Part shown: positions 9,201 to 18,034 of the stretch, piece after piece
How positions within the stretch are numbered: position 1 is the stretch's first letter
Layout of the letters: every line of letters starts with the position of its first letter
Source of the DNA: Lewinellaceae bacterium
GTDB taxonomy: Bacteria; Bacteroidota; Bacteroidia; Chitinophagales; Saprospiraceae
Direction of reading: 5' to 3'
Length of the DNA: 64,000 nt
Assembly (NCBI GenBank): GCA_020636135.1
Contig: JACJYK010000001.1
Span: 1,722,501-1,786,500 of the forward strand
The notes under the pieces: model-generated
Databases searched by the model: none
The model's input: only the letters and a program-made list of their open reading frames with translations
Told to the model about the DNA's origin: nothing
Position numbers and translations under genes: made by a program

Positions 9201-10475
9201 ATGAATTTTTCGCGGTACATCGCGCAACGATTGTCTTTACACAGTGCCAATTCATTCCAGAACATCATTGTGCGACTGGGGATAACCACTTTGGCATTAA
9301 GCCTGGCGGTTATCATTGTTGCTTCTGCGATCATCAAGGGATTTAAAGCGGAGATCAGCGATAAAGTTTTCGGATTCTGGGGGCACATCCACATCACCAG
9401 CCCCTCTATGAATTCGATGTTTGAGGCTAAGCCCATCTCACTGAACCAGGATTTCTATCCTTCCCTCGACACCATCCGCAAGCTGGCTATCCGTGATGAC
9501 CAGGATCGCATTGCCGGTTACACGCAGGGTGGAGTTCAGGGGATTTACCCTTATGTTCTGATCGCGGGTATCATGGAGACCAAAACGGCCTTTGAGGGCC
9601 TGATCCTGAAAGGAGTGGACAGTACCTACAACTGGCAGAAGATGCAGTCGTTCCTTGTAGAGGGAGATCTGAGTTTCATGGGGGACTCGCTGGAGAATAG
9701 AAAGATCCTGATTTCCCGCACCACGGCTGACCGGATGCAGATCGGGATCGGTGACCGCATCATCATGCATTTTGTAAAAAACAATCAGGGCATCCGGCGG
9801 GCATTCACCGTAGGGGGCATTTACAATACCGGTCTGGAGGAGTACGATCAGCAAATGGCTTTCATTCATCTGAAAGTTGCGCAGGAATTACTGGGTTGGC
9901 AGCCCGATCAGGTCAGTGGTTTTGAGGTGTTTCTGGACCATATTGATGATATCGATTTTTTTGACAACTACATCTATATCGATGTACTGCCTACGGAGTT
10001 GTACTCAGAGTCTTTAAGAGATAAATTTTCCAACATATTTGACTGGCTCGAGCTGCAGGATACCAATGAATATGTCATTATGATTCTCTTGCTCACCGTA
10101 GCTGTGATAAATATGATCTCCATTATTTTAATTATGATCCTGGAACGAACATCCATGATCGGTATCCTGAAAGCGATGGGAAGCCGGGACTGGCAGACCC
10201 GAAATATCTTTATACACCACGCAGCGAAGTTGATCCTGTGGGGCATGGCTTTTGGCAATTTACTGGGACTGAGTATCTGCTTTATTCAGCAAAAATTCAA
10301 ACTGATCCGCTTGAATGAAGCCGATTACTACATTTCCTATGCACCCGTCCATCTGGATTTACGGCTGTTGTTATTTGTAAATTTGTTGTTCTTTCTGGTC
10401 ACCCTGGTGTCGCTGTTGATTCCTACCTATTACATTTCAAAGCTGTCGCCGGTGAAAAGCATTCGTTTTAATTAA
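9201..10475 (+). CDS. LolC/LolE-like ABC transporter permease (FtsX family)
   Basis: A 424-residue inner-membrane permease with one membrane segment near residues 20-45, a large periplasmic domain of about 230 residues, and three membrane segments in the last 150 residues. This is the MacB/FtsX layout. The N-terminal segment beginning MNFSRYIAQRLSL resembles the lipoprotein-release permeases LolC and LolE, so release of lipoproteins from the inner membrane is the likely role. No ATPase partner is next to it. The following gene starts directly after the stop codon, so the two are probably co-transcribed. Confidence 0.85.
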   Translation: MNFSRYIAQRLSLHSANSFQNIIVRLGITTLALSLAVIIVASAIIKGFKAEISDKVFGFWGHIHITSPSMNSMFEAKPISLNQDFYPSLDTIRKLAIRDDQDRIAGYTQGGVQGIYPYVLIAGIMETKTAFEGLILKGVDSTYNWQKMQSFLVEGDLSFMGDSLENRKILISRTTADRMQIGIGDRIIMHFVKNNQGIRRAFTVGGIYNTGLEEYDQQMAFIHLKVAQELLGWQPDQVSGFEVFLDHIDDIDFFDNYIYIDVLPTELYSESLRDKFSNIFDWLELQDTNEYVIMILLLTVAVINMISIILIMILERTSMIGILKAMGSRDWQTRNIFIHHAAKLILWGMAFGNLLGLSICFIQQKFKLIRLNEADYYISYAPVHLDLRLLLFVNLLFFLVTLVSLLIPTYYISKLSPVKSIRFN

Positions 10476-11129
10476 GTGAAATCCCTGAATACCACCTGGA
10501 TCGTCCGTTATGGCATGCGATGGAAACGATTATTTGTTTTTCCAGCCGGAGAATACCGTCATTTTTATCTGTACCGGACCAATAAAAGCCCATTTAGAAG
10601 GCTGGGGTACTGGATGGTAGATGTGGTAATATTGGTGGGTGATGTACTCTGTCTTCCTGAGATATACCTGGCTTTGGAATGGTTGGCTTCGCCGGTGAAG
10701 ACTTTCCCTCAAATGGATGGCAGCAAATACCGGGTCCCATATCCTGCTGATTTGAAGACAGATAATATCCGGTTGCATCTGAATCCGAGGATCCGGCCCA
10801 ATGCAAGGGTTCACGCCTATGTGAGTTTTCAGACGATCAACTTTTGGGGTGAACTGAGTGATGAAATTTTTCTGCATGAACTGATGCACATCTGGCAGTT
10901 CCACCGGGTAGGGTCCATCTATATTCACCATGCACTACGGGCACAAAGGATGATTCCTGCCTACGAATATGGCCTGGTCAGTGGGGTGCTTAACCGGTGG
11001 GACCAGGTCTGCATTTGGCGGGATTTTAATTTTGAACAGATGGCATCGCTCGGTGCCGACCTCGAGCTCCACCTTCGGGATTTTCCCGAAGATTCCCGTG
11101 CAAAAGCAATCCTGGATCAGTTTTTCTGA
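10476..11129 (+). CDS. Unknown protein with HExxH metallopeptidase-like motif
   Basis: A 217-residue protein that starts with GTG immediately after the permease stop codon; an ATG at 10515 is an alternative. The segment EIFLHELMHIWQF near residue 130 contains HELMH, a HExxH zinc site as in DUF4157-like predicted metallopeptidases. A hydrophobic stretch (about residues 45-65) could anchor it in the membrane. The third zinc ligand is not obvious. Catalysis is an inference from one motif. The tight junction with the permease suggests a shared envelope role. Confidence 0.6.
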   Translation: MKSLNTTWIVRYGMRWKRLFVFPAGEYRHFYLYRTNKSPFRRLGYWMVDVVILVGDVLCLPEIYLALEWLASPVKTFPQMDGSKYRVPYPADLKTDNIRLHLNPRIRPNARVHAYVSFQTINFWGELSDEIFLHELMHIWQFHRVGSIYIHHALRAQRMIPAYEYGLVSGVLNRWDQVCIWRDFNFEQMASLGADLELHLRDFPEDSRAKAILDQFF

Positions 11130-11142
11130 TTTCAGGAGACTT

Positions 11143-11150
11143 TATTTTTG
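11143..11150 (+). promoter_or_regulatory. Candidate -7 box upstream of corA (distal)
   Basis: TATTTTTG, an exact TAnnTTTG match, 76 bases before the corA ATG and just after the preceding stop codon. Confidence 0.35.
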
Positions 11151-11169
11151 TGCTCTCCTACATAAGTCT

Positions 11170-11177
11170 TAAGTTTG
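11170..11177 (+). promoter_or_regulatory. Candidate -7 box of corA (proximal)
   Basis: TAAGTTTG fits TAnnTTTG and lies 49 bases before the corA start. With the box at 11143 it makes two possible start sites in one short leader. Confidence 0.4.
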
Positions 11178-11226
11178 CACCATTGATTCAAAGCTGAACG
11201 CTTAATGATTTCTTCTTCCGATAGTT

Positions 11227-12174
11227 ATGATCCGTTATTATGCATTAGAACAAGGTCGCTTGACTGCGTTGGAGGCTTTACAGCCCGGATGTTGGATCAA
11301 CATCGATCCACCTATTGAGCAGGAAGAACTCGAATCTCTCGCTAATCAATTCAATTTTGCCATCGATTACCTCATCGACTCCCTGGACATCGATGAACGC
11401 TCCCGTTATGAGCGGGACGAGGATCTTGGGTTTATTCTCGTCAACACGCCGATACTTAATGAAGTAGACCAGGAGAATGAAGCCATTTATGTCACGATTC
11501 CGATCGGTATCCTGCTGCTGAAAGACTACATCGTAACCATCAGCGGACGCGATAATCCTGTGCTCAACCGTTTTTTTGAAGGAAAGGTCCGGAACTTCGA
11601 TCCCAGTGACTTCAGCTTGTTTGTCTTGCAGATCTTTGAACAAAATGTGCTTTATTTTCTCAGCTGCCTGAAGAAACTCAACCTCAAGAGGAACCTGATC
11701 GAAAAGGAGCTGTACAATTCCAGCCGTAATGAGGAGCTCAAACAATTGCTGCGGATCGAAAAAAGTTTGGTGTTCTTTGTAAATACCCTTTCCGCCAATG
11801 AGCTGCTGAAAATGAAAATGAAACGATCGGATTTTCTGAAGATCAGCGATGATGAGGACAAATCAGACCTCTTTGAGGATATCATCATCGACAATGGCCA
11901 GGCTCTGGAGATGGCCAACGTCTACACCAACATCCTTAACGGCACTATGGAAGCCTATGCCTCTATTGTTTCCAATAACCTGAATGTGTTTATCCAGCGG
12001 CTGACCATCGTCACGGTGGTGTTGATGGTGCCCACCCTGGTCGCCAGTTTTTATGGCATGAATGTGCCAGTACCTTTCCAGCGGAGCGAGCGATCTTTCT
12101 ATTGGATTGTCATCTTTTCAGTGGTTATCAGCGTCCTGCTGGTCGGGATCTTTCGCCGGAAAAGGCTTTTTTAG
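11227..12174 (+). CDS. corA: CorA family divalent cation (magnesium) transporter
   Basis: A 315-residue protein that forms pentameric Mg2+ or Co2+ channels in the inner membrane. The first 240 residues are soluble and charged, as in the CorA funnel domain. Two membrane segments close the protein, and the diagnostic YGMN motif (GMN at residues 277-279) ends the first of them. The charged tail RRKRLF at the extreme C-terminus is usual. The gene stands alone and converges on the sirtuin gene with 23 bases between the ends. ZntB is a less likely alternative. Confidence 0.93.
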   Translation: MIRYYALEQGRLTALEALQPGCWINIDPPIEQEELESLANQFNFAIDYLIDSLDIDERSRYERDEDLGFILVNTPILNEVDQENEAIYVTIPIGILLLKDYIVTISGRDNPVLNRFFEGKVRNFDPSDFSLFVLQIFEQNVLYFLSCLKKLNLKRNLIEKELYNSSRNEELKQLLRIEKSLVFFVNTLSANELLKMKMKRSDFLKISDDEDKSDLFEDIIIDNGQALEMANVYTNILNGTMEAYASIVSNNLNVFIQRLTIVTVVLMVPTLVASFYGMNVPVPFQRSERSFYWIVIFSVVISVLLVGIFRRKRLF

Positions 12175-12197
12175 GTCTGTACTCCATCTGGATGATT

Positions 12198-12899
12198 TCA
12201 GGAAGCATCCAGGCCTAACTCAACATACAGATTCAGCATTCCAGGTACGGCATTCGCGGGAATGACCGTCGGATGTACCTGCCGGAATTCATAGCTTTCA
12301 GCGGGATTGGGATCAATGTAAAAGACCTGGCAATCAGGGCGTACGAACCCTATCAGACTGGCTGCAGGATACACCTGAAGTGAAGTTCCGATAATTATGA
12401 GTATGTCGGCTTCCGGCATTTTGACAATAGCTTCTGACATAGCCGGTACCGGCTCACCGAACCAGACAATATGTGGTCTGAGGGCATGACCGGCAGAACA
12501 GGTGTCGTTCAGGGTCAGTGGTCCATCCCACGAGATGATTTCCGCATGGTTTGCGGTGCATCGTACGTGTCGTAATGATCCATGCAGGTGCAGGACATGA
12601 GTCGAGCCTGCTCGTTCATGAAGGTCATCGACGTTTTGGGTGATGACCATTACATCAAAGTGATTTTCCAGTTTCGTGACCAATTCATGCGCCCGGTTAG
12701 GCCTAACCTTAAGCAGTTGTTCTCGCCGCCAGTTGTAAAAGTCGAGCACAACCTGTGGCTGTCTGGCCCACGCTTCAGGTGTTGCTACCTCGTAGATGGA
12801 ATAGCCCTCCCACAAGCCGCCAGCATCCCGGAATGTTGCCAGACCGCTCTCGGCACTGATGCCTGCTCCGGTGAGTACTACGATCCGTTGCCTGCTCAT
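12198..12899 (-). CDS. cobB: Sirtuin-type NAD-dependent protein deacylase (class III)
   Basis: Removes acyl groups from lysine using NAD+. The ATG at 12899 gives 233 residues; its first bases overlap the stop of the upstream gene as ATGA, a sign of translational coupling. The NAD site GAGISAESG starts at residue 11, TQNVDD covers 87-92 and the catalytic His106 is in HLHGSL. Tyr55 and Arg58 in YNWR match the pair that lets class III sirtuins accept succinyl-lysine. The zinc module is unusual: C114-x3-H118 and C134-x3-H138 replace the usual two CxxC pairs. Reading further upstream to 12968 would only run into the neighbour's coding sequence. Confidence 0.93.
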   Translation of the reverse strand: MSRQRIVVLTGAGISAESGLATFRDAGGLWEGYSIYEVATPEAWARQPQVVLDFYNWRREQLLKVRPNRAHELVTKLENHFDVMVITQNVDDLHERAGSTHVLHLHGSLRHVRCTANHAEIISWDGPLTLNDTCSAGHALRPHIVWFGEPVPAMSEAIVKMPEADILIIIGTSLQVYPAASLIGFVRPDCQVFYIDPNPAESYEFRQVHPTVIPANAVPGMLNLYVELGLDAS

Positions 12900-14395
12900 T
12901 CGAATGAATTGAAAGCAGCACCTAATTGGTAGATGATGTCCCGGGCGATCATGGCCTCCTGACTCCATTTTGATGCTGCAAGATCACCGGCCAGACCGTG
13001 CAGGTATACGCCCATCAGGCAGGCATCGGCAGGGGGATAACCCTGTCCGATCAGCGAAGCGAGAATCCCCGTTAATACATCACCGCTACCGGCCGTTGCC
13101 ATGCCCGGATTTCCGGTACAATTAAAATAGATGGTGCCATCCGGCAGGGCAATGGCCGTATGTGCTCCTTTCAGGAGGATGTAGCAATGCAATTTCTTTG
13201 CTTGTTCCCGCAATAATTCCAGTCTGGCAAATCCATCATCGGCCTTTCCAAAAAGGCGCTCAAATTCTTTAGGGTGGGGGGTTAACACCGTTGCAGCAGG
13301 GATCTGGTTTTGCCAGTTATGGGCTGCTATGAGGTTCAATGCATCTGCGTCCAGAACCAGTGGGCTTTTGACATTCTTTAAAAATTGAAGAAGCCCCTGT
13401 GCCGTTAAGTCATTGGTGCCGATACCGGGGCCCATAGCTATACACTCATAATCGCCATGGCAGGGTGGGGCGGTGGTTACAGACCGGTGCGGATCAACGT
13501 GGACCATCGCTTCCGGGAGGTGGGTTTGTACAATCTGATACCCACATTCAGGAATATGAATGGTTAATAAGCCGGCGCCGGTACGCAGGACTGCTTCGCC
13601 GGCCAGCAAGGCAGCACCCATCTTGCCATAACTGCCACTGATCAGTAAAATGTGACCAAATGTCCCTTTGTGGTCATATGTATGCCGTTTGCGAAAGCGT
13701 GAACGGATCGTCGATTCTTCGATGGTGAAATTCTGGGTTGGTGCGTTTTCAATAGCTTCATTCGAAAGTCCGATGGGGATGATCTCCCAGAGGCCTACAC
13801 TTGAGCTGTTTTCGGCCATAAAGAACGCCAGTTTGGGTAGCTGCAGCGATAAGGTTCTATCCGCTTGAATGGTGGGTCCGGTGGTATGCCGGTCAGCAAA
13901 TAACCCGGAAGGGATATCAATGCTGATCCGTTGTACAGGCATCTGATTGATGTGCTCTACCACATGGGCTGCAAGCCCATTTAGAGGTCGGTTCAATCCT
14001 GAACCGAAGAAAGCATCGATAAACACAGTTCCTGCACCTAAATGCGGAATATTTTCTACCTCCTGCACTGCAATTAAGTCCAGCATCCGCAATGACTCCA
14101 AACGTTCGTAGTTGGTGCTGAAGTCCTGACTTTGCTGGCCTCCCAGAGCAAGCACAAATACCTGTATCAGGTAACCTTCCTGATAAAGAAGCCGCGCTAT
14201 GGCCAGGCCATCACCACCATTGTTGCCGGGGCCAACGCCGATGCAAATGGGGGTGTCACGATCAGGATAGAGTTCCAGGATGCGTTTTGTGCAGGATTTT
14301 GCGGCCCTTTCCATCAGATCAATCGATGCAATGGGCTCGTTTTCAATGGTAAATAAATCTACCTTTTGTATTTGTGTAGGATTTAATATCTTCAT
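12896..14395 (-). CDS. nnr: Bifunctional NAD(P)H-hydrate epimerase / ADP-dependent dehydratase
   Basis: Repairs hydrated NADH and NADPH. The 499-residue protein joins a YjeF_N epimerase domain (about residues 1-215, with GNNGGDGLAIARLL) to a YjeF_C ribokinase-like dehydratase domain (about 225-499, with LTPHPKEFERLFG and AGSGDVLTGILASLIGQG). Both active-site regions look intact and the length is normal for the fused form. It is the first gene of a two-gene minus-strand unit; its TGA overlaps the sirtuin ATG. Both products act on nicotinamide cofactors, so the pairing looks functional. Confidence 0.95.
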   Translation of the reverse strand: MKILNPTQIQKVDLFTIENEPIASIDLMERAAKSCTKRILELYPDRDTPICIGVGPGNNGGDGLAIARLLYQEGYLIQVFVLALGGQQSQDFSTNYERLESLRMLDLIAVQEVENIPHLGAGTVFIDAFFGSGLNRPLNGLAAHVVEHINQMPVQRISIDIPSGLFADRHTTGPTIQADRTLSLQLPKLAFFMAENSSSVGLWEIIPIGLSNEAIENAPTQNFTIEESTIRSRFRKRHTYDHKGTFGHILLISGSYGKMGAALLAGEAVLRTGAGLLTIHIPECGYQIVQTHLPEAMVHVDPHRSVTTAPPCHGDYECIAMGPGIGTNDLTAQGLLQFLKNVKSPLVLDADALNLIAAHNWQNQIPAATVLTPHPKEFERLFGKADDGFARLELLREQAKKLHCYILLKGAHTAIALPDGTIYFNCTGNPGMATAGSGDVLTGILASLIGQGYPPADACLMGVYLHGLAGDLAASKWSQEAMIARDIIYQLGAAFNSFE

Positions 14396-14560
14396 CTTGC
14401 GATTCGTGACGCATTCTTGCCCTTGGTTATTCCATATAACCTATTAACAAAAATTAGAATGATTTTTGGTTATCAATTCCAAGGTAATAAATATGTAAAA
14501 TTTATGCGATATTTGCATAAACGTGCATGTATAAATTGCTGTAACTAAAACCGACATGCC

Positions 14561-15568
14561 TTGAGACTGAACATATACTTGATAGGTGCACTCCTCTTCC
14601 TGACGGTTCATGGCGTAAATGGGCAGGACTTGCATTACTCCCAGTTTTTCAATTCACAGATGAACATCAACCCCGCGCTGACCGGTATCTTCAATGGAGA
14701 TGTTCGCTTCACAGGTCACTATCGCAATCAATGGCCGTCTGTTCCGGTGGATTATACGACAGTTTCCGCTGCTGCAGATATGAAGTTCCTGCGACCCAAT
14801 ACCAATAACTTCTTCAGCGGGGGAATATTATTGAATTACGATCAGGCAGGAGACTCCCAGTTGCGGTTTGCTCAAATCGGCCTTGGAGGGTCCTACTCCA
14901 TGGAAGTGGCTTCTAATAATTTCATTACCCTGGGGGCCATGCTCGGAATAGCAGACCGGCGGTTCTCCCTGACCAATCTCACTTTTGATGCCCAATATAC
15001 CGGTGGGCAATTTGATCCCAGTTTACCGATCAATGAATTCTTCGACCGTACCGGCGTGACCATTTTTGATGTTTCTCTGGGAGGTAACTACCGCTGGCAA
15101 AAGACCAGTCGGACCAAACTGGACCTGGGGATTGGTGCATTTCACATTAACAAACCCAAACACCCGTTTTACGATCAGGATGATATCCGGTTACCCATCC
15201 GTTTTGGCATCCATGCACTGGCACAGTTCCAGGTTGGAGACCATTTCGACTTATTGGCCCGGGGACTCTACCAGAATCAAAGCCCTTACCAGGAAACGGT
15301 GCTGGGATTGGGAGGTTTGTTCTACATCAATCAGAAACGCGGTAAGGAATTTGGATTGGAGCTGGGGGTACATTACCGCCTGAACGATGCCATCGTACCG
15401 ATGGTCTTGCTGCATTGGAGGGCATTAACGGTTGGATATAGTCATGATATCAATACATCACCATTTAAAGTTGCAACCAACAATAATGGTGGGCCGGAAT
15501 TGACGCTATCCTACATCATTACGAAGGTCAAGCCGCTCAGTAAGTACAAAGTGTGTCCATTATTTTAG
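14561..15568 (+). CDS. PorP/SprF family type IX secretion outer-membrane protein
   Basis: A 335-residue secreted beta-barrel protein of the PorP/SprF family. A TTG start at 14561 gives a short signal peptide ending near HGVNGQ; no in-frame ATG is present upstream of it. The mature N-terminus LHYSQFFNSQMNINPALTG is the family hallmark (HYSQF..P...NPA). PorP/SprF proteins accompany T9SS substrates, and SprF is needed for export of the type B-signal adhesin SprB in Flavobacterium johnsoniae. The two genes downstream in the same direction encode an OmpA-like protein and a large protein with a type B signal, so this one is probably dedicated to that cargo. Confidence 0.9.
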   Translation: MRLNIYLIGALLFLTVHGVNGQDLHYSQFFNSQMNINPALTGIFNGDVRFTGHYRNQWPSVPVDYTTVSAAADMKFLRPNTNNFFSGGILLNYDQAGDSQLRFAQIGLGGSYSMEVASNNFITLGAMLGIADRRFSLTNLTFDAQYTGGQFDPSLPINEFFDRTGVTIFDVSLGGNYRWQKTSRTKLDLGIGAFHINKPKHPFYDQDDIRLPIRFGIHALAQFQVGDHFDLLARGLYQNQSPYQETVLGLGGLFYINQKRGKEFGLELGVHYRLNDAIVPMVLLHWRALTVGYSHDINTSPFKVATNNNGGPELTLSYIITKVKPLSKYKVCPLF

Positions 15569-15578
15569 CCGCAGGATT

Positions 15579-18023
15579 ATGAACTTAACACGATACATAA
15601 AATACGTCTTGCCCTTGGTGCTGAGTATGATCTACCTGATCCCCGGTGGATTTGCACAGACCAAAAAGGCATTTATCCGCAGTGCTGATGAAGCCTACGA
15701 TAAGAAAGACTTTAATTCGGCTTTAGCCTACTACGAAGAAGCTTTGGCCTTTGATAGTACCCAGTTGGAAGTCGCCTATATGGCGGCTGAGGCAGCACGC
15801 CAGTTCAATGCATATACCCGGGCAAAGATCTGGTATGAAAAAGTGCTCGAACTGGATAAGAACAATCAATACCCGGATGCCCAGTTTTATCTCGGCGAAA
15901 TGTATCAGAAATTAGGTCTTTTTGATCAGGCCATTCAGTCATACAATTTTTACATCGCGGAGAGCTCACAACCAAATGACTGGAAAACTGAAAAAGCCAA
16001 TAAGGAGGTCATGGCCTCAGAATGGGCCAAACAGGTCATCAACAGAGAGCGAAAAGATGTGGAAATAGAGCGCCTGGGAGATCAGATCAATTCACCTTAT
16101 ACGGAATTTGGAGCGACTCCGATGGGAGACACACTCTTATTCTCCAGCTTGCGATTTGAGCATGTAGTCAATAAAAATCAGCCTCCGGTGCTTTATTCCC
16201 AGATCATGGGATCATCTGCCATGGGTCAGGCGGAACGGGAGTCTTTACTCAGCGACTCCATGCAGATCACGGCACATACAGCCTTCAACCAAAAAGGAGA
16301 CCGGCTGTATTTTACCATTTGCGAATACGTCAATGCCTCAGATTTAAGATGTGACTTGTACTACCGGGATAAGAAAGACGGTGTATGGGGCCCGGCAGTT
16401 AAGTTGCCCGATTACATCAATCAGGACAGCATTACTTCAACTCAGCCCAATGTCGGATACGACGAGAACATGCAGAAAGAGGTGTTGTACTTCGTCTCGG
16501 ACAGGCCGGGTGGTAAGGGCAAGCTGGATATCTGGAGTACCTCGGTTAATGCAGATGGGACCTTTAATCAACCCATCAATGTCGCTGCGGCTAACACCAA
16601 CGAAGATGACATAACTCCATTTTATCATATCCCTACGAATACCCTCTATTTCAGCTCTACCGGGCAAAAAGGCCTGGGCGGCTTTGATGTATACAAAATC
16701 GCCAAATACAGCCAGGGCTGGGGGAAGATCAATCACATGGGCAATGTTATAAATACCAGCTATAACGACGTCTATTTCAGCATGAAAGATGATGGCAAAG
16801 AAGGCTATCTTTCCTCAAACCGGCTCGGAGCCCAATATGTGGAGTCAACACAGGAAGCCTGTTGTTATGATATCTATAAGTTAAAGTTCAATACTTCCGA
16901 TATCCGGTTGCTGGCTTCCACGTTCGATCGTATCTCTCGTGAAGCACTGTTGGGGGCCACCGTTACATTGCACAATCTGACGGATCCAGAATCAGATCCC
17001 ATTATGATCACCAATCTGGATTCCAACTTGTTTGTGTTTCCACTGGAAAGTGGAAAAGAATACAAAGTAGTAGCTGAAAAAGATGGCTTTGATCCGGACT
17101 CTTTGTTCTTCAATACATTGGATGTATTTGAGAGTCTGGATATTAAGAAAAACCTGTTCCTCAAGTCACAGACCATCGATCTGGATCTGCTGACCTTTGA
17201 TAAGACCACGCTGGAACCGTTACCTGGTACGACAGTTACGCTGGTTGACCTTTCGGATACCCTGCAGGCGCCATTGACCCTGACCAATGAGGATGGCAAT
17301 GACTATCATTTCCCGCTATTGAGGGGTAAGAAATATCTTGTGCTTGTTTCGAAAAAAGGATACGCACCCGAATCACTGGAGATCGATACCAGAGATTATG
17401 ATGATGTGAATACGATCAATAAGAAAGTATATCTGGGTCTCGGAGATCTGGAATCCTTCCTTCCTCTGATTGTCTTCTTCGACAACGACTTGCCGGACCC
17501 AAAATCCTGGAAAAGTTCTACCGATACCCGCTACGGGGATATGTTCCTGCCCTATCTGACACAGGAAAGTAATTACATCAATATGTTTACGGAAGGGCTT
17601 GCCGGAGCTTCAATATCGCAGGGGACAACAGAACTACAGCGATTCTTTGAAAACCGGGTGAAGAAAGGAGGTGAAGATTTATCCAAGTTCCTTGAAATTC
17701 TGCAGTTGAATCTGGAACACGGAGCAGAATTGGAAATTTCCATCAAAGGATATGCAAGTCCACGTTCGTCTGCTGATTACAATTACCGGCTTGGTCAGCG
17801 CAGAGTACAAAACGTACTCAATGAAATCGAAGAGTTTGAAAATGGCGTTTTAAAACCTTATATCCAATCTGGACAATTGAAGATCCAGCAGAAAAGTTTT
17901 GGCGAAACTGCGGTACCCCGTGGTGTAAGCGACAAAATTGATGATCCGCGAAATTCCATTTACAGTGTGCCGGCATCCCAGGAACGCCGGGTTGAAATTG
18001 TCCAAATTAAACGTACTAAATAA
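15579..18023 (+). CDS. OmpA family protein with TPR and PD40 repeats
   Basis: An 814-residue envelope protein beginning 10 bases after the PorP/SprF-like gene. A signal peptide ends near GGFAQ. TPR-like helices follow (about residues 30-150), then a WD40-like PD40 beta-propeller (about 170-430), then two carboxypeptidase-regulatory-like beta domains (about 440-620), and an OmpA peptidoglycan-binding domain at the C-terminus (IKGYASPRSSADYN to RRVEIVQI). This order is shared with PorE-like T9SS proteins that tie the secretion machinery to peptidoglycan. An OmpA anchor plus SprF-like protein plus adhesin is a common Bacteroidota set. Confidence 0.9.
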   Translation: MNLTRYIKYVLPLVLSMIYLIPGGFAQTKKAFIRSADEAYDKKDFNSALAYYEEALAFDSTQLEVAYMAAEAARQFNAYTRAKIWYEKVLELDKNNQYPDAQFYLGEMYQKLGLFDQAIQSYNFYIAESSQPNDWKTEKANKEVMASEWAKQVINRERKDVEIERLGDQINSPYTEFGATPMGDTLLFSSLRFEHVVNKNQPPVLYSQIMGSSAMGQAERESLLSDSMQITAHTAFNQKGDRLYFTICEYVNASDLRCDLYYRDKKDGVWGPAVKLPDYINQDSITSTQPNVGYDENMQKEVLYFVSDRPGGKGKLDIWSTSVNADGTFNQPINVAAANTNEDDITPFYHIPTNTLYFSSTGQKGLGGFDVYKIAKYSQGWGKINHMGNVINTSYNDVYFSMKDDGKEGYLSSNRLGAQYVESTQEACCYDIYKLKFNTSDIRLLASTFDRISREALLGATVTLHNLTDPESDPIMITNLDSNLFVFPLESGKEYKVVAEKDGFDPDSLFFNTLDVFESLDIKKNLFLKSQTIDLDLLTFDKTTLEPLPGTTVTLVDLSDTLQAPLTLTNEDGNDYHFPLLRGKKYLVLVSKKGYAPESLEIDTRDYDDVNTINKKVYLGLGDLESFLPLIVFFDNDLPDPKSWKSSTDTRYGDMFLPYLTQESNYINMFTEGLAGASISQGTTELQRFFENRVKKGGEDLSKFLEILQLNLEHGAELEISIKGYASPRSSADYNYRLGQRRVQNVLNEIEEFENGVLKPYIQSGQLKIQQKSFGETAVPRGVSDKIDDPRNSIYSVPASQERRVEIVQIKRTK

Positions 18024-18034
18024 TCTTGGAAGGT

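Noticed and set aside
12900..12968. N-terminal extension of the sirtuin
   Set aside because: It lies inside the coding sequence of nnr; the ATGA overlap start is better placed and begins at the conserved NAD motif.
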